Below are positions 44,305-54,400 of a stretch of 64,000 nt of DNA, in pieces. Source of the stretch: Bacteroidetes bacterium GWF2_33_16 (lineage in GTDB: Bacteria; Bacteroidota; Bacteroidia; Bacteroidales; UBA12077); assembly GCA_001768565.1 (NCBI GenBank), contig MEOE01000026.1, forward strand, positions 1 to 64,000, given 5' to 3'. Position 1 is the stretch's first letter, and the number at the start of each line of letters is the position of its first letter. Made by a program: the position numbers and the translations under genes. The notes under the pieces were generated by a model that made no database searches, was not told the origin of the DNA, and saw only the letters and a program-made list of their open reading frames with translations.

Positions 44305-45222
44305 TTGAAAATAACATACTTACATAATGATGAAATTAATTTTGTTCGATGGGATAATTGCATAAATACCTCGTTTAACGGAAATATTTTTGCTTACTCA
44401 TGGTATTTAAATATTCTCTGCGATAACTGGTGTGGACTTATTATGGGCGATTACAAATATGTTATGCCATTGCTACATAACACATTTATGAAAAAAGAGA
44501 TCATTACTACTCAGATTTTAGGTAATAAACTAGGAGTGTACACCAACGAGTTATTGACCGAAGAAATAGTGAATCAGTTTTTTGATGCCATACCATCGGA
44601 TTATTCTTATGTAAAAACCTGCCTTAATAAATACAATAAAATCTCTACTTGTAATTTTGAAATCAAAAATCAGAAAATTTTTGAAATGGATTTAATGCAA
44701 TCCTATTTTCTTATCTCTCAAAAATATTCAAATGATTTTCAAAAAGATATTCAAACAGCTAAATCGAATAAAATAACAGTTGTAAATGGATTGTCGCCTA
44801 ATGATCTTATAAACTTGTCGTTAAAGAAAGGATCTAGTTCTAAACCAACACTTAATAAAAAAAGTATTTCCCAGCTTAGAATGATTATTGCATTTGCAGT
44901 ACGATATAATCTGGGCGAAATTTACGGTGCATATACAGCTGAAAACAATTTATGTGCAGCAGCTTTTTTTATTAAATCAAAAAATAAGATATATTTATTG
45001 TTCAGTACTGAAGATAAAAACTGTGAGCTTTCAAGAGCCATGATGTTATTAATTGATCGTTTTATTGAAAACCATTGTGAAAAAAATTTAACTTTGAATT
45101 TAGATAATTTGGTTGCCAAAAACACTAAAATCTTTTTTCATGGTGTTGGAGCTACAGAATATAAATTAAAAACTGTTAAAAGAAATAATCTACCTTTGAT
45201 GTATAAACTATTTCTAAAATAG
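44305..45222 (+). CDS. FemAB/GNAT-like protein of unknown function
   Basis: A 305-aa cytoplasmic-looking protein without signal or membrane helix. The N-terminus (NTSFNGNIFAYSWYLNILC) and 'GEIYGAYTAENNLCAAAFFI' followed by KSKNKIYLLFSTEDKN resemble the double-GNAT fold of FemAB-like acyltransferases, but no catalytic residue can be named. The start is TTG at 44305 (reading KITYLHNDEINFVRWD, as expected for the family); no ATG precedes the conserved part. It lies 42 nt after radC and 6 nt before upp, and may be co-transcribed with upp. Confidence 0.65.
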   Translation: MKITYLHNDEINFVRWDNCINTSFNGNIFAYSWYLNILCDNWCGLIMGDYKYVMPLLHNTFMKKEIITTQILGNKLGVYTNELLTEEIVNQFFDAIPSDYSYVKTCLNKYNKISTCNFEIKNQKIFEMDLMQSYFLISQKYSNDFQKDIQTAKSNKITVVNGLSPNDLINLSLKKGSSSKPTLNKKSISQLRMIIAFAVRYNLGEIYGAYTAENNLCAAAFFIKSKNKIYLLFSTEDKNCELSRAMMLLIDRFIENHCEKNLTLNLDNLVAKNTKIFFHGVGATEYKLKTVKRNNLPLMYKLFLK

Positions 45223-45228
45223 AACATT

Positions 45229-45879
45229 ATGCTACATATCCTTTCACAACAAAATTCATTGCTAAATCATTTTATTGCCGAATTGCGCGATGAAAATATT
45301 CAGAAAGACAGTATGCGATTCAGACGCAACATGGAACGCATTGGAGAGATTATGGCTTATGAAATAAGTAAAACTCTTAATTATGAATCAGAGGAAATTA
45401 CAACTCCACTTGGTATTTCGAAGATGAACCTAGCTCAGCAACCAATTGTAAATGCAACCATTCTTAGGGCAGGCTTACCATATCATCAGGGAATACTAAA
45501 TTATTTTGACAAAGCAGAAAATGCATTCATATCAGCACATCGAAAATATCATAAAGATGGATCATTTACTATTCAACTTGAACATATATCGAGCCCATCA
45601 ATTGATGGTAAATTATTAATACTTTCCGACCCCATGCTTGCTTCAGGAGCATCGATGGAAATTGCCTACAAAGCCATTATTGAACGTGGCAAACCCAAAC
45701 ACACACATATTGTAACAATTATTGCCAGTAACCAGGGAATAAATTATGTAAAAAAACATCTCCCAATGAAAAATATTACTATTTGGGCTGGTGATGTGGA
45801 TGATGAACTTACAGTTAAATCATATATTGTTCCGGGTCTAGGCGATGCGGGCGATCTTGCTTATGGAAGCAAAATGTAA
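45229..45879 (+). CDS. upp: Uracil phosphoribosyltransferase
   Basis: A 216-aa enzyme that makes UMP from uracil and PRPP (pyrimidine salvage). The PRPP loop is DPMLASGASMEIA. The C-terminal uracil-binding motif YIVPGLGDAGDLAYG is complete, and TILRAGLPYHQG is conserved. It converges with folK, with 3 nt between the stops. Confidence 0.95.
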   Translation: MLHILSQQNSLLNHFIAELRDENIQKDSMRFRRNMERIGEIMAYEISKTLNYESEEITTPLGISKMNLAQQPIVNATILRAGLPYHQGILNYFDKAENAFISAHRKYHKDGSFTIQLEHISSPSIDGKLLILSDPMLASGASMEIAYKAIIERGKPKHTHIVTIIASNQGINYVKKHLPMKNITIWAGDVDDELTVKSYIVPGLGDAGDLAYGSKM

Positions 45880-45882
45880 TAT

Positions 45883-46368
45883 TTATTTGTAGATTTTTAC
45901 AATAGACTCATCTTTGCAATCTAATAATAAATCCTGAATTGTTTTTTTAAACTCTGGATGAACAAATTTTAAAGCAATTTCGGCCAATGGAACCAATGTG
46001 AACTTGCGATTCTGTATTTGTGGATGAGGAATTATCAATTGGGGTAATTTAATTATTTCATCATTAAAAAATAATATATCAATATCAATGGTTCTTGATT
46101 CGTAATTCTCAGCAGTTTTTACTCTTCCTAAAAGATCTTCAATTTGTTTTATTTCTAGTAATATTTCTAATGGGTCAAGTTGTGTTTCAATTATCAATGT
46201 TTGATTTAGAAAGGAAGTACTGGCTTCAAATCCCCATGGAGCGCTCTCGTAAATTCGAGACTTCGTATTTATTTCCCCAATATTTTTTTGAATATATCCT
46301 TCTGCTTGATTAAGCATTAATAATCGATCCGTTAAATTACTTCCCAATAAAAGAAAAACCTTATTCAT
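45883..46368 (-). CDS. folK: 2-amino-4-hydroxy-6-hydroxymethyldihydropteridine diphosphokinase
   Basis: A 161-aa enzyme that transfers pyrophosphate from ATP to 6-hydroxymethyl-dihydropterin in folate synthesis. LLGSNLTDR (N-terminal), the pterin-binding YESAPWGFE and the metal-binding ESRTIDIDILFF are all present, as is LIIPHPQIQNRKF. A stand-alone gene without folB or folP in the window. Confidence 0.96.
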   Translation of the reverse strand: MNKVFLLLGSNLTDRLLMLNQAEGYIQKNIGEINTKSRIYESAPWGFEASTSFLNQTLIIETQLDPLEILLEIKQIEDLLGRVKTAENYESRTIDIDILFFNDEIIKLPQLIIPHPQIQNRKFTLVPLAEIALKFVHPEFKKTIQDLLLDCKDESIVKIYK

Positions 46369-46482
46369 ATAAAATAATTGAATTCTAAAATTAAATCAAG
46401 AAACAGGCATCCAAATTAGACATTATTTTTTAAATTAGCCTTTTGACTCAAAAATTTATGTTTAATTAAAAAATTATATAAT

Positions 46483-48249
46483 ATGAAAGGTTTTTTTAAG
46501 TACTTACTAGCATCAATATTAGGTGTAATTATCGCTATGTTTCTCTTCTTTTTTATTACTATTGGAATAATTGGAGCAGCAATATCAAAACAAGATCAAG
46601 TAGTAAAAATTGAAAAGAATACCATTTTGCATATTACTCTCGATCAGGAAATAACCGATCGAAGTAACAAGAATCCAATGGAAGCTTTCGACTTTACAAG
46701 TTTTAAACCCACAACTCAACTGGGATTAAACAGTATTCTTGAAAATATCAAAAAAGCTAAGGATGATGGAAATATTGCTGGTATTTATCTAGACTTGACT
46801 ATTATTCCTGCCGGTATAGCTACCATTGAAGAAATACGCAACGCGCTCCTTGATTTTAAAACATCAGGAAAATTCATTATTAGCTATGCTGATATATATA
46901 CTCAACCTTCTTATTACCTGGCAAGTGTGGCTGATAAGGTTTACTTAAATCCCGAAGGAATGGTATTGTTTGCTGGTTTGCGAGCAGAAATGTTATTTTT
47001 TAAAGAAGCATTGCAAAAACTTGGTATTGAAATGCAGATTATTCGTCACGGCAAGTTTAAAAGTGCTATGGAGCCATTTATGTATACGAAAATGAGCGAC
47101 GAGAATCGTGAGCAAACAATGACATATCTTAATGCAATTTGGAATAAAATGCTTGTTGGTATATCCGAAACAAGGAATATTTCTGTTGATGACTTAAATA
47201 AAATTGCCAATAACTTATCAATAAAGAATGCTGAAACAGCCGTTGAATTTAAATTTATTGACGGATTAAAATACAAAGATGAATTATTGGATGAATTAAA
47301 GGAGAAAACAGAAAAGAAAAGTATAGACAAGATTAAAACTATTAATCTGAGTAAATATTCAAAGGTTCCCAAGCAAGGCCGCAAAGCACTAGAAAAAAAT
47401 AAGATTGCTGTAATTTATGCAAGTGGAAATGTAATTATGGGCGAAGGAGCTGAAGGAACTATTGGATCAGATCGTATTTCAAAAGCAATTAGAAATGCTC
47501 GCATGGACACTTCTGTTAAAGCTATTGTTTTTAGAGTAAATTCAGGTGGAGGCGATCCATTGGCTTCTGAAGTAATATGGAGAGAAGTTAAACTGGCACA
47601 AGAAGTTAAACCCGTTATTGCATCTTTAGGTGATGTGGCGGCTTCGGGAGGCTATTATATTGTTTGCCCTGCACAAACCATTGTTGCCAGCCCTAACACT
47701 ATTACCGGATCAATTGGTGTGTTTGGTGCATTGCCAAATGGTAAAGAGCTGATGAATAAAAAACTTGGAATATATACTGATGTTGCTAAAACCAATGAAA
47801 ATGCTGACATGGGTTCTTTTTTCAGACCTCTGACAGCTCAAGAAAGAGAATTTATTCAGTTCGAGATAGAAGAGATTTATGGAACGTTTATTACTCATGT
47901 TGCCGAAGGCAGGAGTATGACCAAAGAAGAAGTAGATGAAATAGGGCAAGGTAGAGTATGGAGCGGAGCAAATGCTATTGAGATAGGTTTAATAGATGAG
48001 TTCGGTGGACTTGATAAAGCAATTGAACTTGCTGCTCTGGCTGCTAATCTGGAAGAATACAGAGTGATTGAATTGCCAAAACTAAAAGATCCTTTTGAGC
48101 AAATCTTGGAAGATTTAAAAGGCAATGTTAGAGTATCTATATTAAAAAATGAATTGGGTGACGAATATGTATATTACGAAACTCTTCAAAATATTAAATC
48201 GATGAAGGGCATTCAAGCTCGAATCCCATTTGAGATAGAAATTTATTAA
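46483..48249 (+). CDS. sppA: Signal peptide peptidase SppA, 67-kDa type
   Basis: A 588-aa membrane-anchored serine protease with two S49 repeats. An N-terminal transmembrane anchor (about 7-32) is followed by the repeat carrying the general-base Lys (RHGKFKSAMEPF, near 192). The second repeat carries the nucleophile Ser (GDVAASGGYYI, near 391). It degrades remnant signal peptides on the periplasmic side of the inner membrane. It has its own terminator. Confidence 0.95.
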   Translation: MKGFFKYLLASILGVIIAMFLFFFITIGIIGAAISKQDQVVKIEKNTILHITLDQEITDRSNKNPMEAFDFTSFKPTTQLGLNSILENIKKAKDDGNIAGIYLDLTIIPAGIATIEEIRNALLDFKTSGKFIISYADIYTQPSYYLASVADKVYLNPEGMVLFAGLRAEMLFFKEALQKLGIEMQIIRHGKFKSAMEPFMYTKMSDENREQTMTYLNAIWNKMLVGISETRNISVDDLNKIANNLSIKNAETAVEFKFIDGLKYKDELLDELKEKTEKKSIDKIKTINLSKYSKVPKQGRKALEKNKIAVIYASGNVIMGEGAEGTIGSDRISKAIRNARMDTSVKAIVFRVNSGGGDPLASEVIWREVKLAQEVKPVIASLGDVAASGGYYIVCPAQTIVASPNTITGSIGVFGALPNGKELMNKKLGIYTDVAKTNENADMGSFFRPLTAQEREFIQFEIEEIYGTFITHVAEGRSMTKEEVDEIGQGRVWSGANAIEIGLIDEFGGLDKAIELAALAANLEEYRVIELPKLKDPFEQILEDLKGNVRVSILKNELGDEYVYYETLQNIKSMKGIQARIPFEIEIY

Positions 48250-48266
48250 ATCGCTTTTCAAATTTT

Positions 48267-48298
48267 AAAACGGCCACACATGTTGGCCGTTTTTTTAT
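48267..48298 (+). terminator. Terminator of sppA
   Basis: A 10-bp stem AAAACGGCCA/TGGCCGTTTT (48267-48276 with 48284-48293) with a 7-nt loop, followed by further T residues. Confidence 0.88.
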
Positions 48299-48367
48299 TT
48301 TGAGTCTTTCAAATAGCATAAAAAAGTAGTACTTTAGGCTTTTTGTTTTAAACCAAAACCATTATAA

Positions 48368-49480
48368 ATGGAGATATTAAGAAAAATTTTACTTCCTGTT
48401 TTATTCCCTATTAGTTTGATATATGGTTTGGTAGTATATATCCGAAACAGACTATACGATAATCATATTTTTCTTAAACCAGCCGAATTTAAAATCCCAC
48501 TTATAACCATTGGTAATATAACTGTTGGAGGTACAGGAAAAACTCCACATACCGAGTTTTTAATTGATACTTTAAAAACCCAATTTAAGATTGCAACTTT
48601 GAGCCGGGGATACAAAAGAAAAAGCAAGGGATTTGTACTTGCATCGATCGAATCAACAACAGCAGAGATTGGTGATGAACCCAGGCAGATTAAACAAAAA
48701 TTTCCAGAAATTATTGTAGCAGTTGACAGTAATCGTGCCCGAGGAATTAGCATGTTATTAGAAAAATATCCCGATTTGGATGTAATTTTACTCGACGATG
48801 CTTTTCAGCACCGGCATGTAAAAGCAAACATGTCTATCCTGCTAATCGATTACTCCAAACCACTTTACAAAGATTTTATTTTACCTTTTGGCAATTTACG
48901 TGAGCAATCATCTGAAATGAGAAGGGCAAATATTATTATCATCACAAAAACACCTAAATCTCTGAAACCAATAGACCGGCGTATTGTTTTTACAGATCTT
49001 AAAGCGTTTCCTTTTCAGGATGTTTATTTTACCACATTTGACTATGGCGATCTTGTTCCTGTTTTTATGAATGAGATAAAAAATAGATCAATTACAGAAA
49101 GTAAGGATTTCAGCGTCTTATTGGTAACCGGAATAGCCAATCCAAAACCTTTACAGGACTATTTGCAAAGCTTTTTGAGTGAACAGGTTAAATTGATTAA
49201 GTTTCCAGATCACCATCAATTTAATACATCTGATATTGAACAAATTAAAAATAAATTTGATGAGATAAATGCTTCTAAAAAGATTATTATTACTACCGAA
49301 AAAGATGCAATGCGTTTGCAAAATTTTAGTAATATTGCCGATAATTTAAAAGAAAGTTGGTACTATATACCCATAAAAGTTGTTTTTCAAAACAACGACA
49401 CTGATGAATTCAATAAAAAAATAATCGATTATGTTAGAAAAAATAAAACACACAGTTTCCTTTATACAGGGAAAAATTAG
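48368..49480 (+). CDS. lpxK: Tetraacyldisaccharide 4'-kinase
   Basis: LpxK phosphorylates the lipid A disaccharide at the 4' position on the cytoplasmic face of the inner membrane. The N-terminal membrane helix (about 8-25) is followed by the P-loop GNITVGGTGKTPHTEF, SRGYKRKSKG, and DDAFQHRHV (Walker B/catalytic region). The presence of this gene shows the organism makes lipid A. 370 aa. Its last 50 nt overlap the start of punA in another frame. Confidence 0.96.
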   Translation: MEILRKILLPVLFPISLIYGLVVYIRNRLYDNHIFLKPAEFKIPLITIGNITVGGTGKTPHTEFLIDTLKTQFKIATLSRGYKRKSKGFVLASIESTTAEIGDEPRQIKQKFPEIIVAVDSNRARGISMLLEKYPDLDVILLDDAFQHRHVKANMSILLIDYSKPLYKDFILPFGNLREQSSEMRRANIIIITKTPKSLKPIDRRIVFTDLKAFPFQDVYFTTFDYGDLVPVFMNEIKNRSITESKDFSVLLVTGIANPKPLQDYLQSFLSEQVKLIKFPDHHQFNTSDIEQIKNKFDEINASKKIIITTEKDAMRLQNFSNIADNLKESWYYIPIKVVFQNNDTDEFNKKIIDYVRKNKTHSFLYTGKN

Positions 49481-50240
49481 TTATAAACCAGAGGTTGGGA
49501 TAATTCTGGGAACTGGTTTGGGCGGCTTGGTAAAAGATATAAAAATTGATGTTTCGATAGAATATAAAGATATACCTGATTTTCCTGTATCAACAGTTGA
49601 TGGACATCAGGGGCGGCTAATTTTTGGAACCCTTGGAGGAAAAAAGATTGTTGCAATGCAGGGACGTTTTCATTTTTACGAAGGTTACCCTATGGAGACT
49701 GTTACTTATCCGGTGCGTATAATGAAATACCTTGGAATAAAAACATTGTTATTATCAAACGCAAGCGGAGGTGTACATCCCGATTTCGAAATTGGCGATT
49801 TAATGATTATTAATGATCATATTAATTTAATTCCCAATCCATTAATTGGCAAACATAATCCTGAATTTGGAGCTCGTTTTCCTGATATGAGTGATGCTTA
49901 TAGCCATGTTCTTATCGAAAAAGCCCAAGCTATAGCCAAAAAACACAATATTAAAACCCAGCTTGGCTGTTATGTTGCAACCACCGGACCAACTTTTGAA
50001 ACCCCAAAAGAATATCAGTATTTCAGAATAATCGGTGGCGATACTGTTGGTATGTCAACTGTACCTGAAGTTATTGTTGCCCGCCAAATGGGAATTCCTT
50101 GTTTTGCTATTTCAATAATCACCGATCTAGGCGTACCAGGCAAAATTGTAAAAGTAACACACGAAGAAGTTCAAATAGTAGCAGCAAAAGCCGAAACAAA
50201 AATGACTCTCATAATGGAAGAACTTATTTCATCACTTTAA
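49431..50240 (+). CDS. punA: Purine nucleoside phosphorylase
   Basis: A 269-aa trimeric-type PNP that cleaves inosine and guanosine with phosphate. The phosphate-binding loop GIILGTGLGGL, the motif GRFHFYEGYPMETVTYPVR and the purine-binding region 'GPTFETPKEYQYFRIIGGD' with GMSTVPE are conserved. The start at 49431 lies inside lpxK: the first 17 codons are read in a different frame from the lpxK C-terminus. Confidence 0.96.
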   Translation: MLEKIKHTVSFIQGKISYKPEVGIILGTGLGGLVKDIKIDVSIEYKDIPDFPVSTVDGHQGRLIFGTLGGKKIVAMQGRFHFYEGYPMETVTYPVRIMKYLGIKTLLLSNASGGVHPDFEIGDLMIINDHINLIPNPLIGKHNPEFGARFPDMSDAYSHVLIEKAQAIAKKHNIKTQLGCYVATTGPTFETPKEYQYFRIIGGDTVGMSTVPEVIVARQMGIPCFAISIITDLGVPGKIVKVTHEEVQIVAAKAETKMTLIMEELISSL

Positions 50241-50248
50241 TAGCAGAG

Positions 50249-50270
50249 GCCGGAATTACCCGGCTTTTTT
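50249..50270 (+). terminator. Terminator-like hairpin abutting the MFS start codon
   Basis: GCCGG (50249-50253) pairs with CCGGC (50260-50264) around AATTAC, followed by TTTTTT (50265-50270). The T-tract ends exactly where the next ATG (50271) begins. It probably terminates lpxK-punA transcripts; an attenuator role for the MFS gene is possible. Confidence 0.75.
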
Positions 50271-51449
50271 ATGGAAAAACCCAATAAATTTCAGCTTGGT
50301 AATGTATTGCTTCTTTCCTTTACACATTTTATGCACGATGTGTATGCAGCTTTTCTTGCTCCTGTTCTGCCATTATTAATTGAGAAGTTAAAAATAAATT
50401 ATACGCTTGCCAGCCTTCTTACTGTATTTCAGCAAGTACCGTCGTTGCTAAATCCACTAATTGGAATCCTTGCCAGCAATATAAAAATTAGATATCTGGT
50501 AATTATTGCTCCTGCTGTTACTACTATATCAATGAGTTTTATTGGATTAGCTCCAAATTATGCAGTTCTGGCAATTTTGCTTTTTGTTATGGGATTAAGC
50601 AGTGCCTTATTTCATGTTCCTATGCCGGTTTTGGTCAAAAAATCATCAGGCGAAAGAATTGGTAAGGGAATCAGTTTCTTTATGCTCGGAGGAGAGGCTG
50701 CACGGACTCTCGGACCACTTATTATTATTGGAGCTGTATCGGTTTGGGGATTGGAGGGTACTTATAAACTAATTCCATTTGGGTTAATCGTTTCCGTTGT
50801 TCTTTATTTGCGATTAAAAAATTTAAAATTATCAGAAGAAATAAAGAGCGAAAATCCTTTAAGAGGAATAAAAAGTACATTTTTAAACCATATGAATTTT
50901 TTTATTCTTATAGGATTAATAATGCTCTTGCATGGGTTTATGAGAGCTTGTATGTCGACATTTCTTCCCACCTATTTGTCGGTTAAAGGAATGAGCCTTT
51001 GGTTTGGAGGAATCTCCCTTTCGGTATATGAGTTAGCAGGAGCTATTGGCATTTACCTTTCCGGCACATTCTCTGATAAAACTGGACGAATAAAAATGTT
51101 GGTTTCAATTGTTTGCCTTGCTCCTATTTTTATGATTCTTTTTCTTTTCTCAAATCAATTAATGATTTTCCCATCATTAGCATTGCTTGGACTATTTCTC
51201 TTATCAGTAACTCCGGTAATCCTCGCTATGGTTATGGATATTGACTCAAAACACTCCGTTTTTCTAAGTAGTATTTTTATGTTTCTCTCGTTTGTCTCAG
51301 CGTCATTTACAGCATTATTTGTTGGGATAATGAGTGATTGGGTTGGATTAATTAATACATACAAGATTTCTGCAGCAATTGCATTTCTGGCAATACCAGT
51401 TGTTTTTATATTAAAAAGAAGTTTTAATTCACCAAAACGAATATCCTGA
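50271..51449 (+). CDS. MFS transporter of the fosmidomycin-resistance (Fsr) type
   Basis: A 392-aa protein with twelve predicted transmembrane helices. The N-terminus NVLLLSFTHFMHDVYAAFLA and 'LLTVFQQVPSLLNPLIGIL' resemble Fsr-like exporters. Substrate is unknown; the Fsr name does not prove drug export. Its ATG directly follows a terminator hairpin, so no leader or ribosome-binding site exists outside that hairpin if transcription comes from upstream. It may have a promoter within punA. It converges with the lamin-tail gene. Confidence 0.88.
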   Translation: MEKPNKFQLGNVLLLSFTHFMHDVYAAFLAPVLPLLIEKLKINYTLASLLTVFQQVPSLLNPLIGILASNIKIRYLVIIAPAVTTISMSFIGLAPNYAVLAILLFVMGLSSALFHVPMPVLVKKSSGERIGKGISFFMLGGEAARTLGPLIIIGAVSVWGLEGTYKLIPFGLIVSVVLYLRLKNLKLSEEIKSENPLRGIKSTFLNHMNFFILIGLIMLLHGFMRACMSTFLPTYLSVKGMSLWFGGISLSVYELAGAIGIYLSGTFSDKTGRIKMLVSIVCLAPIFMILFLFSNQLMIFPSLALLGLFLLSVTPVILAMVMDIDSKHSVFLSSIFMFLSFVSASFTALFVGIMSDWVGLINTYKISAAIAFLAIPVVFILKRSFNSPKRIS

Positions 51450-51492
51450 GACACTAGCTCTCTCAATTAATAAGAGTTTCGCAAAGAAATAG

Positions 51493-54400
51493 CTAGAACC
51501 TTTCAGCAACTACAACCGGTTTTCGATACTTTTTCACATTCCCTTTCAGATCAAAAATCTCGAAATAAATTACATACACCCCTTTGGGCGTTTTCTGATT
51601 TTGATCCGTCAATCCATCCCACGAAATCGTATTATCTATTCCTAATAAGAGATTATTTGCAAGATACTTAATCAACCTCCCGCGTGAGTCGTAGATTTTA
51701 ATATTTGCAGTATTTCCGGGATTATCAAATGTCAATTGAATATCTATTACATCCTCAAATCCATCATTATCAGGAGAAAATACTTCCGGATAAACTTTTA
51801 TCTTGTCATCTGATTCAGTTATATCTTTAAACTGCGAATTTTTATATGCAGGAGTAGCAAAACCAACAAGTTCTGATGCGGAGTGCCAGTTCGATTTATC
51901 ATCTGTAGGGCGATCCGGATTTATTCTTTCAAGTGAGACTCCATCAACAGTTGCCAATAAGGCAAAATGCATGTCCTTATCATAAGCCATATTATCAATA
52001 ATATTCTCGTATTGATCGAGTAATATGGCTCTTCCCAAATCATCATTAAAAGACGGTAGACTGCTTATATTAACAAAACCGCGTTCGTTGGATGTGTAAT
52101 AATTCTGCTGGAGAACCAATGAATTTTCTGTTAAAACCACATAGTCTCCAGGGAAAACCAGATATCCATTATCTGCAATAGTTTTTATTGATGTATAATC
52201 GCCTTTAATATCATCATATCCTGCTATTCGCAAGTTTTTAAGATCGATTGTTTTTTGCGACCGATTGTATAATTCTACAAAATCATAGCCTTCGCTACGT
52301 GGATTAAACAAAATCTCATTAATCACTATATCATTATACTCTGGATTTACAGGAATAGCAAAACGGGCAGAGTTATAAGTTCCTATTTCGTTGCCGGAAC
52401 AATCAGTAATTTCTCCTAATATCTCAAGATTATATATATTTCCGGATATAAATGAATTCTCAAATACAAGTGCTACAGATAGATAATCGGGCCCAGATGG
52501 AATAATGCTTACTGGTTTTCCAATACCCTGATCAACAATGTAATTAGTTAGCTCCATTGCTGAAATACTATCAAGCGACTCATTAAAAAATAGCCTGATA
52601 GAATAATTATCAATTACAGTGATTCTTAGCAATTCTAGTGCTGTAAAATCAGGATTGCTTGCCATAACGGAATTTTGTTGTCCAGGAGTTCCTCCGTCTA
52701 CGTTTACCGATGCTGTCCAGTTATTTTCGCCTCCACAAGGATTGTTGAGATCTATCTGCTCCAGAGACCAGCCTCCCTCAGCCTTAAATAAATTTTTATA
52801 CCATTTATCGGTATAACTTATTGATGATATTACAATTCCATTTTTGCTTTTTAAAGTAATGCTTTGACCCGAATTTGTTAATGCAGGGAAACCAGAAATA
52901 ATAAGAGCCTTTCCATATTCCTTTAAAAAAGAATAAGCTACATCACTACATAATATTAAATATTCGCCCGACCCAATAATACAGAAAGGGATAGTTCTCT
53001 GGGTTGTACCTGCAATTAATTTCCAATCTGAGAGACTTATATCAAATTCTGTATTATTATAAATTTCAATATATTCATAAACAGGAAGATTTATTGCCGG
53101 ATCAGGATCGGCCATAATCTCATTTATTAACACATCATAAGGCTGTTCAAGATAATATGTAAAATCAATATGTGTTGACTGAATAACATTATTACATCCA
53201 TCGGAAATATTTTCCATTGTTAACGTATGAACTGTATTCTCTAAAAACGAGTTTATAAAAAGTAAATCAACCTGTTTGCCATTTGGATTTAGTACTATTG
53301 AAAATGGATTTGCAATATTATTATTTACAAAATAATTGGTTTTTGTTTGAGCAGAAATTGAATCTAGTGGTTCGGTAAAAAATAGTCTTAACTGATTTGC
53401 GGATATAACTTCGACATATAATACCAGTGGAGCAACTGAATCTATGTTGTTTGAGAAAACAGAATTTTCAGTACCAGGCGTACCTCCATTTTCATTAACC
53501 GAGGCTGTCCAGTTAGTAATTCCTGAGCAGGTATTTAATGGATCAATACGTTCTATCGACCATCCACCATCTATTTTAGTATTGTCATTATACCATTGGG
53601 TTGTGAAACTAACCGACGAAATTACTGTACTATCGGCTCTCGACAAGGTTATTGTTGCTCCTGAATTGGTAATTGCAGGAAATGAAGTAACTCCAAGCAC
53701 ATTCCCATACGAATTTAAATCGGCTACTGCAGTTGTTGTGCATAAAATAACATAAGCAGCCGAATCAAGAATATATGTTGGGATTTCTCTTTCAGTGGTA
53801 CCCATTTTTATTTTCCATCCGGAAATGTCTATTGGAAAAGGCGTGGTATTTAAAATCTCGACGTATTCGGAATTTGGCAGATTAACTTCAGGCGTTGGGT
53901 CGGCCATAATCTCATTTATTACAATATCATTTGCCTCAGGAACTAAATAGAGAAATAATAGCTCTGCAATTAACATTGAATCAAGATTTCGATCTGCCAC
54001 ACTCTGTAACGCTAAACTATAATATGTTTTGTTGATAAAATCAGTAGCAAATTGCAGCACAAGCTTTGTTGAATCTCCTGCAAAAACAACTGCAGACTGA
54101 GGATTACCTGATCCATTATCCAAATAATAGTTTAAGGTATTTTCAGCGCTCTGGGTATCGGTAATTTTTGAGAAAGTTACCTGCAATTGATTTGATGAAA
54201 TTATTTCTACACCAAGCGGCTTAATGTACTCGAAAGTAAATGCAACAGAAGTATCAACGATCTCATTTCCTTTTAAATCCAAGCAGTTTTGAATTGTTAT
54301 ATTATACTCCTGCTGATTAACAAATTTTTCATTATAAAAAAGAGTAACCGTTTTTAAATCAGCACTATTAAGCGATATTGAATCGGGGTTTCCAATACCA

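Noticed and set aside
53444-53755. Plus-strand ORF opposite the lamin-tail gene
   Set aside because: Antisense to a long, well-defined modular protein; recurs at the equivalent place of the next module, as expected for a shadow of a repeat.
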